Below, piece by piece: positions 24,937 to 32,894 of a DNA stretch of 64,000 bases. Position 1 is the stretch's first letter. Each line of letters starts with the position of its first letter. Source of the DNA: Thiodiazotropha sp037382205 (GTDB lineage Bacteria; Pseudomonadota; Gammaproteobacteria; Chromatiales; Chromatiaceae); NCBI GenBank assembly GCA_037382205.1, contig JARRQD010000022.1, positions 1-64,000 on the forward strand. Direction: 5' to 3'. Position numbers and translations under genes: made by a program. The notes beneath the pieces are model-generated. The model ran no database searches and was not told where the DNA came from. It saw only the letters and a list, made by a program, of their open reading frames with translations.

Positions 24937-25668
24937 ATGCGAAAAATTTTAAAATTCCTAGTGACCTCTACACTGTTGCTATTCACTGCATTGATCCATG
25001 CAGAATCCCTCTATATAAAACAGCTCAAAAATGGGTCATGGGATCAGCAGGCGATGGAGAAAACAGTTGAGTTGTTAGAGGCTCATCAGCCTATCGAGAT
25101 CGCTGCGCCGCTTAAGCTATCACCTTTTCATAACCAACAATTGCCAGAGCAACAGACAGAGCGGGATTTCTGTATCTCCTGTCATACGATCTACCCCCAC
25201 TCAAACAGTGAGCGATATCGCAGTTATCTGAATATGCATGTCAGTTATCTCTCCTGCGCCAGTTGCCACTTTGAACCAGAAAATACCGATTTTGACTATC
25301 GTTGGTATGAGTGGGCAAGCGTTTCACAAGGAGAGCTATCTAAAACCAGACAGATCATACCTTTCTATCAACAGGGTGCTGAAACCATGTCTCGGAATCA
25401 TCCGGAGATCAGTGCCTTACTGGATGCCTGGGAGCAGAGTGAATTAACTCAGAAAGCAGAATTGCATTTAAAAATTCACACCCCACTCGAACGGGATGGG
25501 CCAAAGTGTAATGTCTGCCATACCGATCAAAATAGTAAGCTTGACTATATAGCACTGGGCTACAGTGTAGAAGAGATCAAAGCGATCCAGGAGAATCGGA
25601 TCTCGAAATTTCTCAGTGATGAAAAATTTAAGGACAAACCGATCAAGTTGATGGATCTGTTGCAATGA
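24937..25668 (+). CDS. Trihaem periplasmic c-type cytochrome
   Basis: A 243-aa protein with signal peptide (IHA|ESL) and three CXXCH: CISCH (about 87), CASCH (about 107), CNVCH (about 189). It is far less haem-dense than its neighbours, with helical linkers. A 119-base gap from the fusion gene contains ATTCCAGCGAATCCCGGAAT, a short imperfect inverted repeat typical of dispersed intergenic elements; no terminator with a T-run is seen. ATGA overlap with the NHL gene. Possibly an intermolecular shuttle. Confidence 0.83.
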   Translation: MRKILKFLVTSTLLLFTALIHAESLYIKQLKNGSWDQQAMEKTVELLEAHQPIEIAAPLKLSPFHNQQLPEQQTERDFCISCHTIYPHSNSERYRSYLNMHVSYLSCASCHFEPENTDFDYRWYEWASVSQGELSKTRQIIPFYQQGAETMSRNHPEISALLDAWEQSELTQKAELHLKIHTPLERDGPKCNVCHTDQNSKLDYIALGYSVEEIKAIQENRISKFLSDEKFKDKPIKLMDLLQ

Positions 25669-28049
25669 GGTTGATCCAGAGGGTCATGCCCTTATCCTAC
25701 CGACAACTGATGAGTTTGATGTTGTGCGGCTTTTTGTCCCTGTCGCTGAATGTGGATGCCGCGATGCGTGCAAGTCTGCTGTTTGATCTGCAGGCTGATT
25801 TCGAACAGCCCAGCGCTGTCAGAGTCTCTGATCAGGGGGAGGCCTATGTGTTGGATGGGGTGAATGGCCGGGTGGTCAAATTTGACGCCGAAGGCAAATT
25901 TATAACCTCAATCTCAGCGCCTGAAGATGAATCCTTGAAGCTGCCGATGGATCTCACGCTCTACCAAAACCAGATTATCATTGCAGATAGTGGTAACCAC
26001 CGCCTGGTTATTTTTTCCTCTGATGGTGTACTGAAAAAAACCATTCCGCTGGCAAAAGGTGAGCAGAAGTTTGCGCCTGTTCCTATCGGTCTGACTGTGA
26101 TTGAAGATGTGGTCTATTGGAGTGATCGCGCCAATTCAACACTCTGCTCCACCTCACTGTCTACTGGTAAACCTCTAACATGCTGGGGTGGCTTTGGCTC
26201 TCAAGAGGGTGAGTTTCGCTACCCTTTTATGATTTCGACAGATCAGGATGACTACCTCTATGTGGTAGACGTGCTCAACGGCCGAGTGCAGATATTCAAT
26301 CACCGGGGGCGTTCATTCGGTTCAGTCGCCAGATTTGGGGTGACCGAAAACAGTCTACTGAGACCCAATGGTATCATTTTGGATGAGGATGATCAGATGC
26401 TGGTCAGTGATGCCTACACCGGCAGGATTCTGCAGTTCCGTGGTCGAAGTTTTGCAGGGTTGATCGCTGATGAATCGGGAAAAACGCTGATTTTTCAACA
26501 ACCCGTGGGTATGGCCCGCTGGCAGGATCGTCTCTATGTCGTGGAGATGGACACAGATCGTGTCAGAGTTATGAAGCTAGCGACATCAGTGCCTGATCAG
26601 GCAAGTCTTGAAATCGGAGCTCACTTTACTCAACCAACCCGCCAGGATTGTGTTACCTGCCACTTGACATGGTCAGAAGATTATCGACCGGAGACTGGAG
26701 AGGCGGAACCTATGCCTCCAGTAGGTACACAAAAAATGTGCATGAGCTGTCATCATGGTGCAGTGGTTGACTCACGGGTAATGCTTGGCACAGGGGCACA
26801 GCACCCTGACTACTACCATCCGGATAAACAAAAGAAATTAGCAGAAATTGATGATAGAGACGACCCAATGCCGGAGGAATACCCCTATGTGGAGGAAAAT
26901 ATTCCCTATTGTGGTACCTGTCATACCCCGCACCGATTCAGTGAAGAGGATACCGGTTTAACACAACAGAGTGAGAATCTGTGGTTGCGGGGAGAGAATC
27001 AGGATAGTGGAATCTGTCGTCAGTGTCACGAATCCCTGTTCTCTGAGAGCAAGGAAGAGGCGCGGCAGAAGGGCATGCATCCAGTTCTACTCGATCTCGA
27101 AGAGGTCGTGGAAATCAATGGCAGAAAGCTTGATCGTCTTAACTGTGAGAGCTGTCATGCTGTCCATGGAGGTGGGGAGGGGAGTGCATCATTGGTCGTC
27201 TCAACTGAGGCGATAGGATCCCTGTGTGCAGACTGTCATACCCGACATAACGCAGAGAGTCTGGAGGAGGCGAGAGAGAAGGGAGTGCATCCGGTTAATA
27301 TTGAGCTTGATGAACCTGTCGAGCTCGATAATCAGGAGATCACAAAACTCGACTGCCTCAGTTGTCACTCTGTACATAAGGGCCACAAGCAAACCGCAAG
27401 TCTGAAACTCGATCACTCCAATGGAGAGATCTGCGAAGCCTGTCATGAGTCAGCCATGGCGGTGTTAAAGAGCGATCATGATCTGCGGCTGAGTGCGGTT
27501 GATTCGCAGAATCTGCTGCAACAGTCACCTGAAGAAGCGGGTCTCTGCGGCGCCTGCCACAGTATGCACCAGAACAAACAGAAGGAGCCCATGTTAAGCG
27601 TGGCGGCCTTACCGCCGGAGGATCTCAAGGCGTCACATATCCATCGGGACAAACTCTGCCAGAATTGCCACCACGACCCAGGGATTGGTAAGCAGCGGGT
27701 GGTTGACGACTACACCCACCCCTACCAGGATCTGGTCATGCGCTCTGATCCAAAGTCGATGCCACTATTGGACAGGACCGAGCAAGTGAAAACGTCTGGC
27801 GAGATCGCCTGTATAACCTGTCACGACCCTCATCTATGGTCTGCAAGGGAATCAGAAATGACTAAAAAAGAGGCTCACACCGGATCAAAGGATACGCATA
27901 AGGATGGTACACTTTTGAATAGTTTTCTGAGAGAAAAAAATATCGGAGAGAGCTTCTGTGTCGAGTGTCATGGCATAGAGACCCGTATAAAGTACAAATA
28001 CTACCACGACCAGAGAAGCCGCCCGGATCGGGCAGAGTACCTACGCTGA
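25665..28049 (+). CDS. NHL beta-propeller fused to a dodecahaem cytochrome
   Basis: A 794-aa protein. Signal peptide (about residues 1-33), then an NHL six-bladed propeller at about 35-305 (repeats of RVVKFDAEGKFI, HRLVIFSSDG, GRVQIFNHRG, GRILQFRG). From 329 on there are twelve CXXCH: CVTCH, CMSCH, CGTCH, CRQCH, CESCH, CADCH, CLSCH, CEACH, CGACH, CQNCH, CITCH, CVECH. The unit EAR-KG-HPV...CxSCHxVH repeats in tandem, a sign of internal duplication. The propeller may dock a partner or a substrate surface. Last gene of the operon. Confidence 0.88.
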   Translation: MRLIQRVMPLSYRQLMSLMLCGFLSLSLNVDAAMRASLLFDLQADFEQPSAVRVSDQGEAYVLDGVNGRVVKFDAEGKFITSISAPEDESLKLPMDLTLYQNQIIIADSGNHRLVIFSSDGVLKKTIPLAKGEQKFAPVPIGLTVIEDVVYWSDRANSTLCSTSLSTGKPLTCWGGFGSQEGEFRYPFMISTDQDDYLYVVDVLNGRVQIFNHRGRSFGSVARFGVTENSLLRPNGIILDEDDQMLVSDAYTGRILQFRGRSFAGLIADESGKTLIFQQPVGMARWQDRLYVVEMDTDRVRVMKLATSVPDQASLEIGAHFTQPTRQDCVTCHLTWSEDYRPETGEAEPMPPVGTQKMCMSCHHGAVVDSRVMLGTGAQHPDYYHPDKQKKLAEIDDRDDPMPEEYPYVEENIPYCGTCHTPHRFSEEDTGLTQQSENLWLRGENQDSGICRQCHESLFSESKEEARQKGMHPVLLDLEEVVEINGRKLDRLNCESCHAVHGGGEGSASLVVSTEAIGSLCADCHTRHNAESLEEAREKGVHPVNIELDEPVELDNQEITKLDCLSCHSVHKGHKQTASLKLDHSNGEICEACHESAMAVLKSDHDLRLSAVDSQNLLQQSPEEAGLCGACHSMHQNKQKEPMLSVAALPPEDLKASHIHRDKLCQNCHHDPGIGKQRVVDDYTHPYQDLVMRSDPKSMPLLDRTEQVKTSGEIACITCHDPHLWSARESEMTKKEAHTGSKDTHKDGTLLNSFLREKNIGESFCVECHGIETRIKYKYYHDQRSRPDRAEYLR

Positions 28050-28214
28050 TTTGCAAAAATCCACTACCTAAAAACCAGCCTATCAAAAAACATTACCCTC
28101 ACTGATCAAAGAATGGCTCCCCTCTCCCCTCTGGAGGATGTTGTAAAGGTCTTTTTACACAGTTTTCGTCATCCCCGTTCTCGCACGGTTGTATGGAATA
28201 GTTAGGCACTTTGA

Positions 28215-28270
28215 GCCCTGCACCCCCACAAACGCACCCTTCACGCTGTCCAACTGATCTTTTTAGGTTC
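28215..28270. repeat. Dispersed 56-bp intergenic repeat, copy 2
   Basis: Near-identical to 22-77 (about three mismatches). It sits inside the 371-base gene-free region 28050-28420 between the cytochrome operon and nudF. That region also holds CTTCTCCCGGAAGGAGAAGGG, a short hairpin, and otherwise nothing coding. No convincing terminator follows the cytochrome operon. Confidence 0.7.
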
Positions 28271-28420
28271 AACTCCCCTCATCCTGTGCTTCTCCCGGAA
28301 GGAGAAGGGACCCTCCAGTAACCCGCGTTGCGGCGAACTGCTCGGAGTGAGTTCTAAACAGAGTGCGCGCATTTTCAGGGATAACGTCAGTTACCTAAAA
28401 AATGCCAACAGAACTGTGAA

Positions 28421-29017
28421 ATGAAATATCGCTTCAAAATCGTTGAAACCGACCCCGTCTACCGTGGATTTCTGAAAATCAACCGCTATCGTCTCAAACA
28501 CGACCTCTTTGAAGGTGGAGAGAGTGAGAATATCGTGCGTGAACGAATCGAGGATATCGGTGCGGTATCCGTCCTACTCTACGACCCACGTCAAGACAAG
28601 GTGGTGCTGGTGGAGCAGTTTCGCATTGGTGCAGTAGGTTACCAGAGCTCCCCATGGATGTTGGAAACTATCGGTGGATTGCAGGAGGGGGATGAAGCCG
28701 ATGAATCAGTTGCTAGAAGAGAGTCTATTGAAGAGGCAAACTGCGAGATCGGCCGCCTTAAAAGAATCTGTGAATTCATGGTCAGCCCAGGAATATCGGT
28801 TGACTGCATCAAACTCTATTGTGGTGAGGTAGACGCAACCCATGCCGCTGGTGTGCATGGCCTGGATCATGAGGGGGAGGATATTCGGGTTGTGGTGCTG
28901 GATGCAGATGAGGCGATAGGTGAGCTCTACCAGGGGCGAGCAAATTCAACCAGCATCATCATTGCATTGCAGTGGCTAACTCTGCATCGAGAGTCGCTTA
29001 GGAAAGAGTGGGGATGA
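28421..29017 (+). CDS. nudF: ADP-ribose pyrophosphatase (Nudix)
   Basis: A 198-aa Nudix hydrolase that cleaves ADP-ribose to AMP and ribose 5-phosphate. The Nudix box is present (GGLQEGDEADESVARRES followed by IEEANCEI), with the catalytic REsxEE acids; the usual Gly near the end is Asn. Upstream KVVLVEQFRIGA and downstream SPGIS are NudF hallmarks, and length matches (about 205 aa). No strong SD; monocistronic. Confidence 0.88.
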   Translation: MKYRFKIVETDPVYRGFLKINRYRLKHDLFEGGESENIVRERIEDIGAVSVLLYDPRQDKVVLVEQFRIGAVGYQSSPWMLETIGGLQEGDEADESVARRESIEEANCEIGRLKRICEFMVSPGISVDCIKLYCGEVDATHAAGVHGLDHEGEDIRVVVLDADEAIGELYQGRANSTSIIIALQWLTLHRESLRKEWG

Positions 29018-29324
29018 CTCTGCTTGTTGTGAACAAAATCAGACGATTCACGAAATGAACATGTCAATCAAATCCTTAAAATGTACATCGATTAATTAAT
29101 CTGTGGTGTTTATCAGAGACCTTAAAGGCTGTTTCTGTAGGATGTTTGGGGCGCGTTGAGTAAGATCAGACATTCATCCTATACCTCGCTATTGTCGAAT
29201 TCTGGTACCCAGTTCAACAACTAGGGTTACTACCTATACCGAACTCCAACAGCCATAGATAAGATTGGTGTCACGCTGTTTATCAGTGCGCTCTCATTTT
29301 TAACAATCTATATAGGGATATAAT
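29018..29324. other. 307-bp gene-free region upstream of the repeat lipoprotein
   Basis: AT-rich with no credible ORF. It must contain the promoter of the lipoprotein gene, but no clear -35/-10 pair stands out by eye. A weak SD-like AGGGA lies about 10 bases before the ATG at 29325. Confidence 0.4.
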
Positions 29325-30455
29325 ATGAAAATAAGGACGTTAATTCGCTTATCTTTTCTGCTCGTACTCGTACTTGTCTTCGCCCTTCAGGGCTGTGGAG
29401 GTGGTGGCGGTAGTAGTGATGACCCTGAAGACCCTGAGATCACTGACCCAGATGATCCGAATGATCCGGATGATCCGAATGATCCGAATGATCCGAATGA
29501 TCCGAATGATCCAGAGCCTGACAATAACACGACTGAGGCCACTCTTAGCTCAAATATCTGGTTAACCGCGAATTGTTTCAGTAGAGATGGAAGTACCTGG
29601 AAGTCGCTTTATGAATTTAACTCTGATGGTGAAGTGCACCTTGGTAACGTGTATTACAGCGATACAAGCTGTACCTCTCCCAATCTCACCATAATGCCTG
29701 ACAATCTTGTGGCTACCTACCAGGTGCTGGATAGTAGAACATTGCCTGACGGTACATCGGGTTATGGCTTTAGCTATACTCAAGACGGTCAGACATACGA
29801 AGGTTTTTTCTCAATGAGTGACAACAACGGACTATGTTTTGGCACAAATCTCTCGTTTTGGTCTGAAGACCAACTCCTGGATCCAAGTGTAACCTCACCT
29901 TCAGTCGATTATGAGCATTGTTTGACGGTTCACAGTCAAGCAGATCCAGAACCAAATCCCAACCCCAACCCCAACCCCAACCCCAATCCCAACCCCAATC
30001 CCAACCCCAATCCCAACCCCAATCCCAACCNNNNNNNNNNNNNNNNNNNNNNNNNNNNNNNNNNNNNNNNNNNNNNNNNNNCAAGAACATGTATACCTAT
30101 GGATGATGGAACCTATGCATTAGCAGCCTTTCAATTTACTGACGATAATCGCGTGTTAATTGCTACTGCTCCATATCAAGACAGCACATGTCAAGGCAGC
30201 AGCAGTACGACGGGTTATTACGAGTATAACCCACCATGGACTTACATCGATCAAGGGCCGGTGACTTTACCGGATGGCACCCAGGGCTATGGTTTGCAGG
30301 TCTCTGACGGAAGCGAAACGGTCAATGGATATTTTACTATGGGCTCTCAAAATACTCTGTGTGTCTCTTACATCTTTGGTTTTACGGCTCTTGAGGAATC
30401 GGATTCAACCGATATCGATTACAGTAACTGCTTGGCTCCTCTTGGGGCACAATAA
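29325..30455 (+). CDS. Lipoprotein with two copies of an unknown domain and repeat linkers
   Basis: The signal peptide ends in a lipobox (LQGC) followed by GGGGG. A DPN/DPD linker (about residues 43-62) leads to domain A (about 70-205), then a long Pro-Asn linker broken by the N gap, then domain B to the end. Both domains share LPDGTxGYGxxxxDG, a W/F-rich strand set and Cys pairs, so they arose by duplication. Domain B lost its first residues to the gap. No known family. The length is uncertain because the 51 N are probably a placeholder across the repeat. Confidence 0.75.
   Translation: MKIRTLIRLSFLLVLVLVFALQGCGGGGGSSDDPEDPEITDPDDPNDPDDPNDPNDPNDPNDPEPDNNTTEATLSSNIWLTANCFSRDGSTWKSLYEFNSDGEVHLGNVYYSDTSCTSPNLTIMPDNLVATYQVLDSRTLPDGTSGYGFSYTQDGQTYEGFFSMSDNNGLCFGTNLSFWSEDQLLDPSVTSPSVDYEHCLTVHSQADPEPNPNPNPNPNPNPNPNPNPNPNPNPNXXXXXXXXXXXXXXXXXXRTCIPMDDGTYALAAFQFTDDNRVLIATAPYQDSTCQGSSSTTGYYEYNPPWTYIDQGPVTLPDGTQGYGLQVSDGSETVNGYFTMGSQNTLCVSYIFGFTALEESDSTDIDYSNCLAPLGAQ
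29451..29512. repeat. 9-bp tandem repeat (GATCCGAAT) coding for DPN
   Basis: About six to seven near-perfect copies of GATCCGAAT/GATCCGGAT in frame in the lipoprotein gene. Such arrays change copy number by slippage, so linker length may vary between strains. Confidence 0.85.
29952..30030. repeat. 6/12-bp tandem repeat coding for Pro-Asn
   Basis: AACCCC/AATCCC units repeat for at least 79 bases and run straight into the N gap, which probably exists because the array could not be assembled. In the protein it is a (PN)n linker. Confidence 0.85.
30031..30081. other. Assembly gap (51 N)
   Basis: Unknown bases inside the lipoprotein gene, adjoining the Pro-Asn repeat. The true size is not known, although the 51 N keep the frame. 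Confidence 0.98.
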
Positions 30456-30549
30456 TACTCGCTTGAGTAATTGCTAATTATCCACTTACCTTTACTCACT
30501 TTGAGAGTGGCTGGTATTTTTAATACCAGCCACGTCACTTGCTCAGTGA

Positions 30550-30768
30550 TCACTTGGAAACATCCCAAGCGAGACGATAATCCGTCGGCACAGGCCCACC
30601 TAAATAGCGGATCTCCCTCTCTGCGTGGATCCCTGGCTGGAACAAAATTTGACGTACGATCTCTGGGTCATCTGTACGCCAATATGCCTGCCTTAGACGT
30701 TGGGCGGCGTTGTCCCTGACGCCCCCCGGAATCGTCGACAGATCTTTAAGATCAAGAATCGAGTGCAT
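30550..30768 (-). CDS. Short hypothetical ORF, possibly a gene remnant
   Basis: A 72-aa ORF with protein-like composition (AQRLRQAYWRTDDPEIVRQI, then GIHAEREIRYLGG). Just upstream on the same strand, other frames hold further short protein-like pieces (MTHHLEQIDPTANADKWPL ending at a stop near 30822, and RLAALAREIDHAL). That pattern suggests one frameshifted old gene over about 30550-30900. No family recognised. Confidence 0.3.
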   Translation of the reverse strand: MHSILDLKDLSTIPGGVRDNAAQRLRQAYWRTDDPEIVRQILFQPGIHAEREIRYLGGPVPTDYRLAWDVSK

Positions 30769-30931
30769 GATCGATTTCCCTCGCCAATGCTGCGAGTCTC
30801 ATCCTGTGACATTCAATAGCTACCCTGTATCGGTGCGTATGAGTGGCCACTTATCAGCATTAGCGGTCGGGTCGATCTGTTCCAGATGGTGAGTCACCGA
30901 GTCTTCTCCTTGACAATGTGTTTACGAATAT

Positions 30932-31285
30932 TCAAAACATTTTCAAACCAACCAGTACAACTCCAACCACAGCCGGCAGGCTCTGAATGAAAAAAATCGA
31001 GCGTTTTACCGTGTAGCCGCCATAGGCACCAGCAATCACCACGCTTGATAAAAAGAACAACAGCAACTGGTTGCTGAATTCAGGATCGGGATGTACCAAT
31101 CCCCACAGAAGTCCAACAGCAAGGAAGCCGTTATAGAGTCCCTGGTTTGCTGCCAATACTCGGGTTGCTTTTGCCTTTTCAGTCCTCATACTGAATATTT
31201 TCCGTCCGATGGGGTGGTTCCACAGGAACATTTCCAGTACCAGAAAAGCAAAATGTTGGACGGCGACATGATAAGGGTAACTCAA
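30932..31285 (-). CDS. DUF1304 small membrane protein
   Basis: A membrane protein of about 117 aa with the DUF1304 signatures FLVLEMFLWNHPIGRKIF, VLAANQGLYNGFLAVGLLWGL and VVIAGAYGGYTVKRS, and four helices. Function unknown. The frame is open to 31438, but that extension is Cys-rich and unlike the family. TTG at 31285 gives the normal family length, although the first helix is less hydrophobic than usual and the true start is uncertain. Confidence 0.75.
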   Translation of the reverse strand: MSYPYHVAVQHFAFLVLEMFLWNHPIGRKIFSMRTEKAKATRVLAANQGLYNGFLAVGLLWGLVHPDPEFSNQLLLFFLSSVVIAGAYGGYTVKRSIFFIQSLPAVVGVVLVGLKMF

Positions 31286-31496
31286 ATTTCGGAGCTCAAT
31301 GCTTATGCACAGTAAACAGGATGGACATTCCTCATTAAAGCCGAAGCTGTTAACAAAAAACGAATGCTTGTTATTAAAACCTAGGCCTGTCATTAAATAC
31401 ACGTTATGACAGACAAAGCCCGTCATTTTGGCATACACACACTACTGTCCGGAATAAATAGACTTGCCTACTCATAGCAGTAGCGCCTCTTGAATC

Positions 31497-31784
31497 TTGT
31501 CAAGACCACGCCGTCGTTTTCGTCGGCGTTGTTCGACAGCTTCTTCGGTGTCAGGACGCTGAAATAAATCTGAATCTTGACCACATTCTCACTAGACCCA
31601 TGAATTTCTTTATCTTTAGAATTTGCTTTAGCCATTTGAAAATTCATTCGATTTCCCATTGCTGTCGATACAAGTCTGCAATCTCTTCAGCGGAGCGTTC
31701 GAAATCATTGGTCGCTAAAATAAGCGGAGTCTTGTTGTCTGGCCGGGCAATGACTAAGATCATATCTGCAGTTCGAAAAGTCAT
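31497..31784 (-). pseudogene. IS4-family transposase C-terminal remnant
   Basis: The minus strand reads MTFRTADMILVIARPDNKTP, LILATNDFERSAEEIADLYR, QQWEIE, then a stop, then IFKWLKQILKIKKFMG in the same frame. The continuation SSENVVKIQIYFSVL is in another frame. This is the YREK-side C-terminal core of IS4-type DDE transposases, broken by a stop and a frameshift. No terminal repeats were found, so only a scar remains. The apparent 63-aa ORF at 31468-31659 is part of it. Confidence 0.72.
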
Positions 31785-31835
31785 CGAGATACTTGTAATG
31801 ATTGAAGCGCATGCTCTCACGGCTTTAATAAGCGA

Positions 31836-32792
31836 TCAAAGATGCAACCTGGCTAGCTCCCGATCCGGCACACCATACTCCCAAGCCTCATTGAACTTAG
31901 CCTGAAGTCGGCTGACAAAGTGCCGATTGTTGTATCGTGCCATGCCTTTTACATTGGATGCCTGCTGTTTATAGAGATATCCACAATCATCGGCCAGGAG
32001 AAAATTCTCCTCTATATCGAGATGCTCATCGGCCGGTTTGCGGATCTCGATGACTGAGGGAAGGCGTTGTGCCAGGTCAACCAGGCGATGACCCTGCTGG
32101 ACAATTCGGCTGTTGTCCTGAACCAGGATTCGAATCCGGCTGAACTTCGATCTCATGGCAAGCTGCTTAACCGCATCACGAAATGACTCTGTGTCATAGA
32201 TAGCTGGGTCAAGGTCACAACTGAACAAGCAGAGGTATCGCTTCGCTTGTCTTACCATCGAGGCGGCGTGAATCTGGTGATCTTCAATTCGGTTGAGTTG
32301 GAAAAGCTCATCGTTTTCACCCAGAGTGGCCAGTGAAAGGTCATCTTCGTTCGGCTGAAAGGCAAATGAGAAGCGCATCATTCGGTGGGGAATCCCAGCT
32401 TCATCGAAGGGCTCTCCCTCAGCGACAAACCCGAATCTGCGATAGAAAGGTTCTGCTGCGGTTTGTGCGTGGAGGAAGAGATTTTCCTGGCCGGTCCGGT
32501 TGGCCTGTTGCAGCAGTTCCAGCAGTAGGGCACTCCCGATGCCCTGGTCACGCCATCCCGGCAGGACGGCCATGCGCCCGATCTGACCGTTGCCGAGTAA
32601 GCGTGCAGTGCCAATCGGCTGTTGTTGACTGTCCAGCGCCAGCAGGTGGTAGGCGATGATATCCTCATCATCCCACTCCATGTTTTCGGGAACACCCTGT
32701 TCCTCAATGAATACAGGTTCTCTTACCTGACGTAATAACTCCCGATCATCAGGCCATATTGCCTGGCGGATTGTAAAGTCGTTGGTCGCCAT
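31836..32792 (-). CDS. GNAT acetyltransferase with extra C-terminal domain
   Basis: A 318-aa protein. Residues 1-150 are a GNAT fold of the ElaA/YjcF kind (VFIEEQGVPENMEWDDED, QIGRMAVLPGWRDQGIGSAL as the acetyl-CoA loop, FYRRFGFVAEGEPFDEAGIPHRMM). Residues about 165-318 form a separate domain (RYLCLFSCDLDPAIYD, DNSRIVQQGHRLVDLAQRLPS, DEHLDIEENFLLADDCGYLYK), which resembles phospholipase-D-like folds but lacks HKD. Acceptor unknown. It lies about 100 bases after roxA on the same strand. Confidence 0.83.
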   Translation of the reverse strand: MATNDFTIRQAIWPDDRELLRQVREPVFIEEQGVPENMEWDDEDIIAYHLLALDSQQQPIGTARLLGNGQIGRMAVLPGWRDQGIGSALLLELLQQANRTGQENLFLHAQTAAEPFYRRFGFVAEGEPFDEAGIPHRMMRFSFAFQPNEDDLSLATLGENDELFQLNRIEDHQIHAASMVRQAKRYLCLFSCDLDPAIYDTESFRDAVKQLAMRSKFSRIRILVQDNSRIVQQGHRLVDLAQRLPSVIEIRKPADEHLDIEENFLLADDCGYLYKQQASNVKGMARYNNRHFVSRLQAKFNEAWEYGVPDRELARLHL

Positions 32793-32894
32793 GGATGATT
32801 ACTCTTCTCCCATTGGATGACATCCGAATTTTTTGCGGTTGATTCCTGTTGGTTACACTGCTCACTGATCAAACCAAACAGATCGATCTGCTTG

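Noticed and set aside
29456..30030. CRISPR-like array in the lipoprotein gene
   Set aside because: The repeats are short, contiguous, in frame and have no spacers; they are coding tandem repeats.
31468..31659. 63-aa minus-strand ORF
   Set aside because: It is one frame of the broken IS4 transposase and not a separate gene.
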